58,607 bases of DNA from Microbispora sp. ZYX-F-249. Its GTDB lineage: Bacteria > Actinomycetota > Actinomycetes > Streptosporangiales > Streptosporangiaceae. The stretch's first letter is position 1. Every line of letters begins with the position of its first letter. Location: positions 1 to 58,607 of the forward strand of contig NZ_JBDJAW010000045.1 of the NCBI RefSeq assembly GCF_039649665.1, given 5' to 3'. Position numbers and translations under genes: made by a program. The notes beneath the pieces were generated by a model, which had not been told where the DNA came from, ran no database searches, and saw only the letters and a list, made by a program, of their open reading frames with translations. Shown piece after piece: positions 40,984 through 49,026 of the stretch.

Positions 40984-43011
40984 GTGCTCAAGGTCGATAC
41001 CGGCCGGCTCCGCGAGCCGGCCGCGTGGACGATGCTGGCGGTGGTGATCACCGGCGTCCTCGTGAGCATCGCGCGCTTGCTGATCGGCTCGTCGCCGAGC
41101 AGCACCTTCGGCGTCCGCGCGGCGATGAGCCTGCACTCCCTCGTGTCCCCGCTCACGACCGCGCTCGCGGCCGGCGCCGTCCTGCTCGTCGCCAAGGCGG
41201 GCGCGCCCACCCCCCGGGCCCGCCTGGTGTCGCTCGGCGCGGCCGGGTCGCTCGGTCTCGGCGTCGTCTTCGGTGTGATCGGCGTGCTCGGTGTGCTCGT
41301 GGGCGACCTGCTCACGTTCCGCGACCGGTTCGAATACCTGATCACCGGACTGCCGATGATCGCCCTCGCCGTCTTCGGCGCGCTGTTCGCGTCGAGCACG
41401 GCCGCGGCGCTGCAGTCCGCCGCCGAACCGGCGGGCGACTACTTCGGCAGGCGCGAGGACGCCCACTCGCCCCTGTCGTACGCTCCGGCGCTGCCGCAGG
41501 GTCACCAGGGCCCCCAGAACCACCAGGGCCCCCAGGGTCACCAGGCCCCGCAGGGGTACGGCGAGGCCCCCGGCGCGGGCGTGATGCCCGGCCAGCAGGC
41601 GCCGGTTCAGCAACCGGTTCAGCAACCGGTTCAGCAGGCGCCGGTCCAGCAGGCACCGGTTCAGCAGATGCCCGCCCAGCAGGGTCCCGGTCAGCAGCAG
41701 TTCGGCCACCCCGCTCCGGGCGAGCCCCAGAACAGCCCTCAGAGCGCGCCGCACGTCCCCTCGCACGCGGCTCCCTCGCACGCCCCCGGCGGCCAGCAGG
41801 GTTTCCCGGGCCAGGGCCAGCAGAACGGACCGCAGAACCCGCCGCACCCCGGCCAGTACGACGTCCCCCACCAGAGCCACCCACAAAGCCACCCACAGGG
41901 CCAGCCGCAGAGTCAGCCCCAGGGGACCGCGTACGGGCAGAGCGCGCCGGCCCACCCCCAGCTGCCGCCCGCCGAGCACCGGTACGCCGAGCCCCAGCAG
42001 TACGCCGACCAGTACCCCCAGGAGCAGTACGGCCAGGAGCAGTACGGCCAGGAGCAGTACGGGCAGGAGAGGGGCCAGGGCGCCTTCGGCCAGGAGCGGC
42101 CCCAGGACGTCTACGGCCAGGAGCACGAGCCGCAGCACTCCTACACGCCCGCGCCGACCGCCCCGCAGCCCCCGCCGTTCGGGCAGCCCGGCGCCCCGGC
42201 TCCCGTCCATGGACAGGGGCAGGCGCAGCAGCCCCGGCCGTCGCTGCAGGACGTCCAGACCGGCGCCCACTACGCCGACTACGGCACCCAGGGCTACCAG
42301 CAGGAGCGGCCGCCGACCGGCGCGTACGGCACGCAGCCCGAGGCGCCGGCGCCCCAGCGCTCCGACTACTCCCCGCCGCAGGGCCCGGTGTTCGACCAGT
42401 ACGGCTACGCGGGACAGCAGACGGAAACCGGCTCGTTCGGGCAGTTCCCGGCCGTCTCCTCCGGCGCGCCCAACGCCGGGTACGACCAGCCCTCCTTCGA
42501 GCAGCCCCAGCAGGACCAGTCGTACGGGCAGGGGTCGCCGTTCTCCGGATACTCCGGCCCGGCCTTCGCCCGGCAGGCCGCCGAGCAGGCCGCCACGGGC
42601 CCGGCCTTCGACGCTCCCCCCGCGTACGAGGGCCCGGCCGACCCGAGGGAGCAGCAGCTCGCGCAGGCCTACCAGCAGGCGCAGAGCTACCAGAAGATCG
42701 CCCTGCCGGATCACCCCACCGGTCCGCAGGACCTGCCTGAGTACTACGACAACCCGCTCGGCCATCCCCAGTCCGAGCCCGCGCCGTTCCAGCCCCCGGC
42801 GGCCGGCCCCACCGAGCAGACCGTCCGCTTCGACCCCTCCGCCTACACCGGAGACCCCCTCAGCGACCCGCTGCGCAGGGAGGAGCCGATCGACCCCACG
42901 GCGATCTACACGCCGGACCGGTCGCAGGCAAAGTATGAGGAAGGTTCCGCCCCCGATCAGGCAGGCCGCGGAACCGACCCCAACCTCCCTTGGTATGGTT
43001 CCGAACGCTGA
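40984..43011 (+). CDS. Membrane protein with long Gln/Pro/Tyr-rich disordered tail
   Basis: 675 residues from GTG 40984, chosen because GGGGG (40974-40978) lies five bases upstream; ATG 40972 and GTG 40957 are alternatives. Four membrane helices occupy about 12-32, 44-70, 78-108 and 116-137. The remaining 530 residues are low-complexity and presumably cytoplasmic, rich in Gln, Pro, Gly and Tyr. They include QQPVQQPVQQAPVQQAPVQQ and three perfect QEQYG units from a 15-bp DNA repeat. Such tails are common in actinobacterial membrane proteins next to cell-division or morphogenesis genes and may phase-separate or bind partners. No enzyme motif is seen. WhiB is the next gene. Confidence 0.75.
   Translation: MLKVDTGRLREPAAWTMLAVVITGVLVSIARLLIGSSPSSTFGVRAAMSLHSLVSPLTTALAAGAVLLVAKAGAPTPRARLVSLGAAGSLGLGVVFGVIGVLGVLVGDLLTFRDRFEYLITGLPMIALAVFGALFASSTAAALQSAAEPAGDYFGRREDAHSPLSYAPALPQGHQGPQNHQGPQGHQAPQGYGEAPGAGVMPGQQAPVQQPVQQPVQQAPVQQAPVQQMPAQQGPGQQQFGHPAPGEPQNSPQSAPHVPSHAAPSHAPGGQQGFPGQGQQNGPQNPPHPGQYDVPHQSHPQSHPQGQPQSQPQGTAYGQSAPAHPQLPPAEHRYAEPQQYADQYPQEQYGQEQYGQEQYGQERGQGAFGQERPQDVYGQEHEPQHSYTPAPTAPQPPPFGQPGAPAPVHGQGQAQQPRPSLQDVQTGAHYADYGTQGYQQERPPTGAYGTQPEAPAPQRSDYSPPQGPVFDQYGYAGQQTETGSFGQFPAVSSGAPNAGYDQPSFEQPQQDQSYGQGSPFSGYSGPAFARQAAEQAATGPAFDAPPAYEGPADPREQQLAQAYQQAQSYQKIALPDHPTGPQDLPEYYDNPLGHPQSEPAPFQPPAAGPTEQTVRFDPSAYTGDPLSDPLRREEPIDPTAIYTPDRSQAKYEEGSAPDQAGRGTDPNLPWYGSER
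42019..42063. repeat. Three 15-bp tandem repeats encoding QEQYG
   Basis: CAGGAGCAGTACGGC occurs at 42019, 42034 and 42049 (the third ends GGG). The unit is five codons, so the frame of the disordered tail is preserved. A shorter 12-base Gln/Pro-coding repeat occurs near 41605-41660. Confidence 0.95.
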
Positions 43012-43203
43012 TAGGACCGTAGATCGGGGCATACGAACCGGGGCGAGCAGGTCTTTCCCCGGGTATCGTTATGCCGCTTGACGCCACACGCGCCACGCGC
43101 GTGTAATTACAGACATGTTGTTACGCCTTCCCAAGGGTGGGTATAGGGCAGGCGTTTTTATGGGGGGCTCCATGTGGGCGGGCGAGCGACAGGGAGGTGT
43201 GCA

Positions 43204-43461
43204 ATGACCGATCTGGTCATGGCACAGGCGCTCGATGGTGAAGATCTGGGGTGGCAGGAGCGCGCTTTGTGTGCGCAGACCGACCCTGAAGCGTTCTTTC
43301 CTGAAAAGGGCGGTTCCACCAGGGAAGCCAAGAAGGTGTGCCGTTCGTGTGAGGTGCGCGCCGAGTGCCTTGAATACGCGCTTCAGCATGATGAGCGTTT
43401 CGGCATCTGGGGCGGCCTGTCCGAGCGGGAAAGGCGCAAGATGAAGCGCCAGGCCGTCTGA
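43204..43461 (+). CDS. whiB: WhiB-family iron-sulphur transcription factor (WhiB/WhmD class)
   Basis: 85 residues. ATG 43204 follows GGGAGGTG (43193-43200). The four cluster cysteines are C23, C46, C49 and C55 (C-x22-C-x2-C-x5-C). The turn GIWGG (67-71) and the basic tail SERERRKMKRQAV follow. GWQERALCAQTDPEAFFPEKGGSTREAKKVC (split here at residues 16-46) is the sequence of the WhiB/WhmD (WhiB2) subclass needed for sporulation septation or cell division. It binds sigma factor region 4 and DNA through its tail. The gene position between fbiAB and the DUF3499/manB block agrees with whiB2 in mycobacteria. Developmental control is inferred from the subclass. Confidence 0.95.
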   Translation: MTDLVMAQALDGEDLGWQERALCAQTDPEAFFPEKGGSTREAKKVCRSCEVRAECLEYALQHDERFGIWGGLSERERRKMKRQAV

Positions 43462-43474
43462 CGACGACGCCGGC

Positions 43475-43501
43475 GGGGCCGCGTGCTGTGCGCGCGGCCC
43501 C
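43475..43501 (+). terminator. Strong hairpin after whiB
   Basis: GGGGCCGCG (43475-43483) and CGCGGCCCC (43493-43501) form a perfect 9-bp stem with a 9-base loop, 13 bases after the whiB stop. There is no T-run, as is usual for high-GC actinobacterial terminators. Confidence 0.7.
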
Positions 43502-43625
43502 GCACGCATGTCCGGGGCGTGTCCCGGATGGTGCTGACATCCTGTTTCGCCTGGATGTGATCGGGTGAGTCCGGGTTGCCGTATCGTGGTCGGCGCTCAG
43601 CCGTACGACCCCCCTAGGACTCGAC

Positions 43626-46472
43626 GTGCACTCGGTGACCGCGATCGTCGTCGCCCACGACGGCGCCCGCTGGCTCAAGGAGACGCTGGCGGCGGTGCTG
43701 CGCCAGACCCGGCCTCTCGACCGTGTCGTCGGCGTCGACAACGGCAGCCGTGACGGCAGCGGGAAGCTGCTGACCGAGGCGTTCGGGACGGGCAACGTGC
43801 TGACCCTGCCCCGGTCCACCGGGTTCGGCGAGGCCGTCCACGAGGTCCTGCGGCGGCTGCCGCCCGCGCCGGGCCGGGAGTGGGTGTGGCTGCTCCACGA
43901 CGACTGCGCGCCCGACGCGAACGCGCTGCAGGCCCTGCTGGGGGCGGCGGAGCAGGATCCCAAGGCCGCCATCCTCGGCCCCAAGCTGCGCGACTGGCTC
44001 GACCGGCGGGTGCTGCTGGAGATGGGCGTCACCGTCAGCAGGTCGGGGCGGCGCGACACCGGCCTCGAGCCGAGAGAGTACGACCAGGGGCAGCACGACG
44101 GCATCGCCGACGTCCTGTCGGTCTCCACGGCGGGCATGCTGATCCGCAGAGACGTCTGGGACGAGCTGAACGGCCTCGACACCGCGCTGCCGCTGTTCCG
44201 CGACGACCTCGACCTGTGCTGGCGGGCCCGTACGGCCGGCCACCGCGTGCTCAACGTGAGCGACGCGGTGGCCTGGCACGCCGAGGCCGCGGCGCGGCGG
44301 CGGCGCAGGATCGCCACCAGCGACGAGCATCCCCGCAGGCTCGGCCGGCGCAACGGCCTGTTCGTCCTGATGGCGAACCTGCCGTTCGGCGCGTTCGTGC
44401 GGTCCGTGCTGCGCAACGTCGTCGCGTCGACGCTGCGGGCGCTGCTTTTCCTGCTGGCCAAGCAGCCGGCCAACGCCCTCGACGAACTGGCCGCGCTCGG
44501 CTCGGTCATCGGCCGTCCGCTGCGCCTGCGGCGGGCCCGCAAGGCCCGCAGGAAGGGCAGGAAACAGGGCTGGCCCGCGATCCGGCGCAAGCTGACCCCG
44601 CCGGGCGCCGCGCTGCGGCGGCTGGCCGACATGGTGCAGGGCTTCCTCGCCGGAGCAGGTCCGGTCGACTCGGCGGGCCGCCACCACGCGGCCGCGGACC
44701 GCGCCCAGGAGGACGACGGCGACGAGTTGCTGACCGACTCCGGCGGGGTCCAGCGCGTGTTCGGCAGCCCGGTCGTGGCGCTCGGCCTGATCCTGGCGGT
44801 GATCACGCTGGCCGCCGAAAGGACGCTGCTGTCCGGGCTCCTGTCCGGAGGACACCTCGGCGGCGGGGCCCTGGTGCCCGTCTCCGGCGGCGCGTCCGAC
44901 CTGTGGCGGCTCTACGTCGAAGACCACCACGTCACCGGGCTCGGCTCGCAGACCTGGGCACCGCCGTACGTCGCCGTGCTCGCCGGCCTGTCGGCGGTCG
45001 CGTTCGGCAAGACGTGGCTGGCCGTCGGCGTGGTGCTGCTCGGCTGCGTGCCGCTGGCCGGGATCTCGGCGTACGCGGCGACCAAGCGGATGATCCCGTA
45101 CACGCCCGCGCGGGTCTGGCTGGCCGCCACCTACGCCCTGCTGCCGGTCGCGACCGGCGCGGTGGCGGGCGGGCGGCTGGGCACCGCGATCGTGCTCGTG
45201 CTGCTGCCCGTCTACGCGGCGCTCGCCACCCGTGTCATCGCCGGGTCGCGGCGGGCGGCCTGGGGTTTCGGCCTGCTCCTGACCGTGGGCACGGCCTTCG
45301 TCCCGCTCGTGTACGTGCTCGTGGCGATCCTCGGCGGGCTCGCCGCGGTGTCGTTCGGCGGCATCCGCAGAGGTGTCAGGCGGTCGCTCGTGATCGGCCT
45401 CGGCACCCCGGTCGTCCTGCTGTTCCCGTGGCTGGTCGAGATCGTCAGGGAACCGGCACGGATCCTGCTCGAGTCCGGCCTGCACGACAGCCGTCTCATC
45501 GACCTCCGGCTCGGCGCCGAGTCCCTGCTCATGCTGAGTCCCGGCGGGCCGGGGGCGCCGCCCGTGTGGGCGACGGCGGGCCTGGTCGCGGTCGCGCTGG
45601 CCGCCCTGCTGCTGCGGCGCCACCAGATGGTCGTCGCGATCGGCTGGGGCGTCATGCTCTTCGGGCTGCTGGTGGCGATCGTGGTGAGCCGGATCGGCGA
45701 CACGGCGTGGCCGGGGGTGCCGCTGGCGTTCGCGGCGACCGGCCTGCTGGTGGCCGCGGGACACCAGGCGCACCGGATCGCCGAGTTCCGCGCCGCGCGC
45801 GGGCTGCGCCGCCTCGGCGCGATGCTCATCGTCGTGGTCGCCTTCGCGACCCCGCTCTCCGCCGCCGCGCTGTGGGTGACGAGGGGCGCGGACGGCCCGC
45901 TGCGCGGCGACCTGGGCGACCCGGTGCCGGTGCTCGCCGCGCTCCAGTCCGCGCCCGGCGAGGGCACGCTCCTGCTGCGCTCCAGGGACGACAGGGTCGG
46001 CTACACGCTGATGCGCGGCCGGGGGCCGCTGATCGGCGAGTCCGACCTCGAACCGCCCCGGGAGGCGAGCGCCCGTCTCGCGGCCGCGGTCGCCGGGCTC
46101 GCCTCGGGCCGGGGCAGCACGTACGTCCAGACACTGGCGTCGTTCGGAGTCCGCTTCGTGACGGTGCCCGGCCCCGTCGACCCGGCCCTGCAGCGGGCGC
46201 TCGACTCGCAGCCCGCCCTGGTCAGGGTGAGCCTCTCGGAGACGGGCGGCCTGTGGCGCGTGGCGGGTCAGGTGACGGCGCCCCCGCCGCCCGCGCCCGC
46301 GGGCGCGCTGCACCGGGGCTGGCTGTGGGCCCAGGGCGCGCTGCTCGTGCTCGTGCTGATCCTGGCCTCGCCCGGGGCCCGCACGAGAGAGCCGGAGGTC
46401 GACTACGCCGACGTGCCAGAGGAAGGGCCACGGGGCCGCCGCCGGGCGAAGGAAGATCGGGTGCCCGCGTGA
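43626..46472 (+). CDS. Large GT2 glycosyltransferase fused to multi-spanning membrane domain
   Basis: 948 residues. The N-terminal 250 residues are a GT-A domain: VTAIVVAHDGARWLKETL, VDNGSRDGSG, WLLHDDCAPD (metal site) and LFRDDLDLCWRARTAGHRV (catalytic region). From about 380 onward there are about twelve to thirteen membrane helices followed by an exoplasmic C-terminal region (about 750-900) and a last helix. Close homologues sit beside whiB in Streptomyces-type genomes and are often annotated only as glycosyltransferase. It is probably involved in cell-envelope glycan assembly; the combined cytoplasmic GT and multi-helix layout suggests synthesis coupled with export. GTG 43626 gives the normal N-terminus. 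The stop overlaps the next start (GTGA). Confidence 0.85.
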   Translation: MHSVTAIVVAHDGARWLKETLAAVLRQTRPLDRVVGVDNGSRDGSGKLLTEAFGTGNVLTLPRSTGFGEAVHEVLRRLPPAPGREWVWLLHDDCAPDANALQALLGAAEQDPKAAILGPKLRDWLDRRVLLEMGVTVSRSGRRDTGLEPREYDQGQHDGIADVLSVSTAGMLIRRDVWDELNGLDTALPLFRDDLDLCWRARTAGHRVLNVSDAVAWHAEAAARRRRRIATSDEHPRRLGRRNGLFVLMANLPFGAFVRSVLRNVVASTLRALLFLLAKQPANALDELAALGSVIGRPLRLRRARKARRKGRKQGWPAIRRKLTPPGAALRRLADMVQGFLAGAGPVDSAGRHHAAADRAQEDDGDELLTDSGGVQRVFGSPVVALGLILAVITLAAERTLLSGLLSGGHLGGGALVPVSGGASDLWRLYVEDHHVTGLGSQTWAPPYVAVLAGLSAVAFGKTWLAVGVVLLGCVPLAGISAYAATKRMIPYTPARVWLAATYALLPVATGAVAGGRLGTAIVLVLLPVYAALATRVIAGSRRAAWGFGLLLTVGTAFVPLVYVLVAILGGLAAVSFGGIRRGVRRSLVIGLGTPVVLLFPWLVEIVREPARILLESGLHDSRLIDLRLGAESLLMLSPGGPGAPPVWATAGLVAVALAALLLRRHQMVVAIGWGVMLFGLLVAIVVSRIGDTAWPGVPLAFAATGLLVAAGHQAHRIAEFRAARGLRRLGAMLIVVVAFATPLSAAALWVTRGADGPLRGDLGDPVPVLAALQSAPGEGTLLLRSRDDRVGYTLMRGRGPLIGESDLEPPREASARLAAAVAGLASGRGSTYVQTLASFGVRFVTVPGPVDPALQRALDSQPALVRVSLSETGGLWRVAGQVTAPPPPAPAGALHRGWLWAQGALLVLVLILASPGARTREPEVDYADVPEEGPRGRRRAKEDRVPA

Positions 46473-47914
46473 GGAGACTGATCGAGAACCGCTTCGGCCT
46501 GCTCGCCCTGGTGCTGGTCGCACTGGGCGCGTTGTACGGCGTGGCCTACGTCAGCCGGCCTGCGCCGGTCGCGCAGGCGCGTCCGCAGGCCGTCAGAGCG
46601 CCGGTGGAGTCGGTGACCGCCGTGTGCCCGGCGCCGTCCGGCAGCCGGGTGAGCGTGGTGACCCCCGAGCAGAACCAGGGGCCGGGCAGCGCCACCCTGT
46701 CGGGGATCAAGGCCCCGGAGGAGAAGGGCGGCGGCAAGGACGACGTGATCGACCGGCCGGGTCTGCTGTGGCAGCGTGACGTCGCCGCCGGGGGCGGGCC
46801 TCTCGTGGTGGACGCCACCGGGTCGATGGCCGCCGGGCTGGAGAGCGCCCAGACCGCCCGGGAGACGTCGGGCACCCAGCGGGGTCTCGCCGGGGTGCGC
46901 TGCGTCGAACCGGGGGCCGAGAGCTGGTTCGTCGGGCCGGGGCCGGCCGCGGCGGAGATGACGCTCTACCTCGCCAACCCCGACTCGGCCCCGGCCAACG
47001 TCTCGTTCATGGTCTACTCCGGCGAAGGCCCGGTGCTGAGCGAGCGGGGCAACGGCGTCGTCGTCAAGCCCGGCGGGCACCGCGTGATCAGGCTGCGCGA
47101 CCTCGCACCTTCCCCGCTGATCATGGCTCTGCAGGTCAGCACGCGCAGCGGCCGGGTGGCCGCCGCGGTGAAGGCCGTGCTGGGCGAGGGCAGGGGCGTC
47201 GACTGGCTGCCCGTCGCCGCCGCCCCCGCCACCCGGGTCGTCGTCCCCGGTGTCCCCGGCACCGCCGGGCAGCGGGAGCTGTACGTCGCCGCGCCGGGGG
47301 AGCGGGACACGGTCGTGCGGATCAAGGCCGTGCTCGAGGACGGCTCCTACGCGCTGAAGAACAAGGAGACGCTCGAGGTGCCGGCCGGCTCGGCGTCCTC
47401 GCTCGACCTGTCCACAGGCATCGGCGGGCAACCGGCCGCGCTGGTGCTGGAGTCCGACGTCCCGATCGTGGCGGGCCTGAGGATCACCGGGACGGGAGCC
47501 AGGCAGGATGTCGCCTTCACGGCCGGCGCCGCCTCCGTCGACCTCGGCAGCGTCGTCGCCGACGGCCGGGCCGAAGGCAAGCAGACCTCCTGGCTGGTGC
47601 TCTCGGCGCCGTTCGCGGCGGCCACAGTGGAGGTGCGGCTGCTGCCCGCGAAGGGCGAGGCGCCGGCCCCGATCGAGGTCAAGCTGCCCGCCGCCCGCAC
47701 CCAGGAGCTCAGGCTCACACCCCCCAAGGGCAGCAAGGGCGGTTTCAGCGTCGTCGTACGGCCGAAGCCGGGCTCGGGGCCGGTGTACGGCGGGCGCGTC
47801 CTCGACGAGGCGGCCAAGGACGGCCAGATGGTGACCGCGCAGCCGCTGGCCATGGCCAGGACCTGGGCGCTGGTGCCTCCGACCGTCGACTCGCCGGGCG
47901 TGGTGCTTCCGTAA
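46469..47914 (+). CDS. DUF5719-family membrane-anchored exoplasmic protein
   Basis: 481 residues. GTG 46469 overlaps the stop of the GT2 gene, so the two are made together. One N-terminal membrane helix (about 8-27) is followed by an exoplasmic region of beta-rich repeats: YLANPDSAPANVSFMVYS, VRCVEPGAESWFVGPG and TSWLVLSAPFAAATVEVRLL, typical of DUF5719. No catalytic motif is visible. The fixed pairing with the giant GT2 protein suggests an accessory or scaffold role for the same envelope polymer. An open frame runs much further upstream on this strand but overlaps the GT2 gene and is a shadow. Confidence 0.82.
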   Translation: MRRLIENRFGLLALVLVALGALYGVAYVSRPAPVAQARPQAVRAPVESVTAVCPAPSGSRVSVVTPEQNQGPGSATLSGIKAPEEKGGGKDDVIDRPGLLWQRDVAAGGGPLVVDATGSMAAGLESAQTARETSGTQRGLAGVRCVEPGAESWFVGPGPAAAEMTLYLANPDSAPANVSFMVYSGEGPVLSERGNGVVVKPGGHRVIRLRDLAPSPLIMALQVSTRSGRVAAAVKAVLGEGRGVDWLPVAAAPATRVVVPGVPGTAGQRELYVAAPGERDTVVRIKAVLEDGSYALKNKETLEVPAGSASSLDLSTGIGGQPAALVLESDVPIVAGLRITGTGARQDVAFTAGAASVDLGSVVADGRAEGKQTSWLVLSAPFAAATVEVRLLPAKGEAPAPIEVKLPAARTQELRLTPPKGSKGGFSVVVRPKPGSGPVYGGRVLDEAAKDGQMVTAQPLAMARTWALVPPTVDSPGVVLP

Positions 47915-47922
47915 GAACCGCT

Positions 47923-48390
47923 TCAGTGCCGGTCGTCGTAGCCGGGGTCGATCGTCTCCGGGGTGAGGCCCAGCAGGCTGGCCACCTGCTCGACGACCAC
48001 GTCCAGCACCAGCGTGCCGAGCTGCTCGCGGTCGCGGGCCCGCGCCTCGAGCGGGCGGCGGTACAGCACGACGGCGGCCGGATCCTCTCCCGAGGCCGAC
48101 TCGGCCCGCCCGAGCGGGATCGGGTCGGAGGACAGCCGGGCGGGCCCGTCCACCAGCTCGGCGGCCGGCGGCACCTCCTCCACCGCGAACTCGACCGACG
48201 CGAGCTGGGTGCCCCACCGCGGCTTCAGCCGGTCGACCGCGTCGAGCACCAGGTCGTCGAACCGCTCGCCGCGGGACTTCGCGATGGGGACGTGCGAGGG
48301 TGCGAGGGGGCCGCGCATGCCGCGGCCGTGCCGGTCGCGCCGGCGCACCCGCCGGGCTGGATCCGGCCTGTCACCGCTCCGATCGCTCAC
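47923..48390 (-). CDS. Metallopeptidase-family protein lacking HExxH (Rv3259-like)
   Basis: 155 residues, starting at GTG 48390. Residues about 35-155 follow the zincin-like small metallopeptidase family (FDDLVLDAVDRLKPRW, VEFAVEEVPP, PLGRAES, AAVVLYRRPLE). The place where active relatives have HExxH reads LVLDVVVEQVASLLGL, so zinc ligands are missing and peptidase activity is unlikely. The N-terminal 30 residues are Arg-rich (RRVRRRDRHGRG). Actinobacterial orthologues sit next to whiB2 and DUF3499 genes, as here. Its role is unknown. It is convergent with the DUF5719 gene (8-base gap) and divergent from DUF3499. Confidence 0.75.
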   Translation of the reverse strand: MSDRSGDRPDPARRVRRRDRHGRGMRGPLAPSHVPIAKSRGERFDDLVLDAVDRLKPRWGTQLASVEFAVEEVPPAAELVDGPARLSSDPIPLGRAESASGEDPAAVVLYRRPLEARARDREQLGTLVLDVVVEQVASLLGLTPETIDPGYDDRH

Positions 48391-48536
48391 GCAGCCAGCT
48401 TAAGGCCCGTCCCGTCGGCGCGGTGGATCCCGCGGGTCGTGTCCGCTTTGCCCACCAACGTCATACCGACTTCAAAGAACGCTGAATTGTGGCGACACGT
48501 TCAATAAGAGCGGCGGGGTGGTGGCAATGTGAACGC

Positions 48537-48552
48537 GGACCGGATACGGTCC
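48537..48552 (+). promoter_or_regulatory. GGACC-N6-GGTCC palindrome overlapping a TACGGT -10 box
   Basis: GGACC (48537-48541) and GGTCC (48548-48552) are complementary arms around GGATAC. TACGGT (48545-48550) ends 6 bases before GTG 48557, with no ribosome-binding site, so the DUF3499 gene is probably leaderless. The palindrome may be chance. Confidence 0.4.
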
Positions 48553-48556
48553 CTCC

Positions 48557-48922
48557 GTGAGCCCCGTCCGCAGCTGTTCCCGTACCGCCTGCAGGCAGCC
48601 TGCCGTCTTCACACTCACGTATGTCTACGCCGACTCGACCGCCGTACTCGGCCCTCTGGCGACGTACGTCGAGCCACACTGTTACGACTTGTGCGCGGAG
48701 CACGCGGAACGGCTCACCGCGCCCAGGGGCTGGGAGGTCGTGCGCCTTCCGTCCGAGTCCGTCGCCCCGAGCGGGGACGACCTGGAGGCCCTGGCGAACG
48801 CGGTCCGGGAGGCCGCGCGCCCCGCTCCCGCCGCCGGCGAACCCGTCGGCCAGGCGGTCGAGGTGGGCCGCCGTGGTCACCTGCGGGTGCTCAAGTCCGC
48901 CCAGCCGAACAGGGAGCGATGA
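48557..48922 (+). CDS. DUF3499 family protein (Rv3258c-like)
   Basis: 121 residues. Two cysteine clusters suggest one zinc site: C7-x4-C12 (CSRTAC) at the N-terminus and C42-x3-C46-x2-H49 (CYDLCAEH). The core AVFTLTYVYADSTAVLGPL and the following AERLTAPRGWEVVRL are the DUF3499 signature. The C-terminal 35 residues are variable and basic. The function is unknown. In actinobacteria it is nearly always beside phosphomannomutase and whiB2-type genes, as here. The start is inferred to be leaderless. Confidence 0.88.
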   Translation: MSPVRSCSRTACRQPAVFTLTYVYADSTAVLGPLATYVEPHCYDLCAEHAERLTAPRGWEVVRLPSESVAPSGDDLEALANAVREAARPAPAAGEPVGQAVEVGRRGHLRVLKSAQPNRER

Positions 48923-49026
48923 CCCCTCGCGATGAGTTCGCGCGCTCCGCGTTGGAGAGCCCGCTGTGCGGGCAATCGGGCGCTATAGGCTCAGGTGCGA
49001 AGACTAACGACATTTAGGGGCGTGCA

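Noticed and set aside
43614..46523. 969-codon minus-strand frame
   Set aside because: Antisense to the giant GT2 gene and rich in Arg, Gln and His without any motif.
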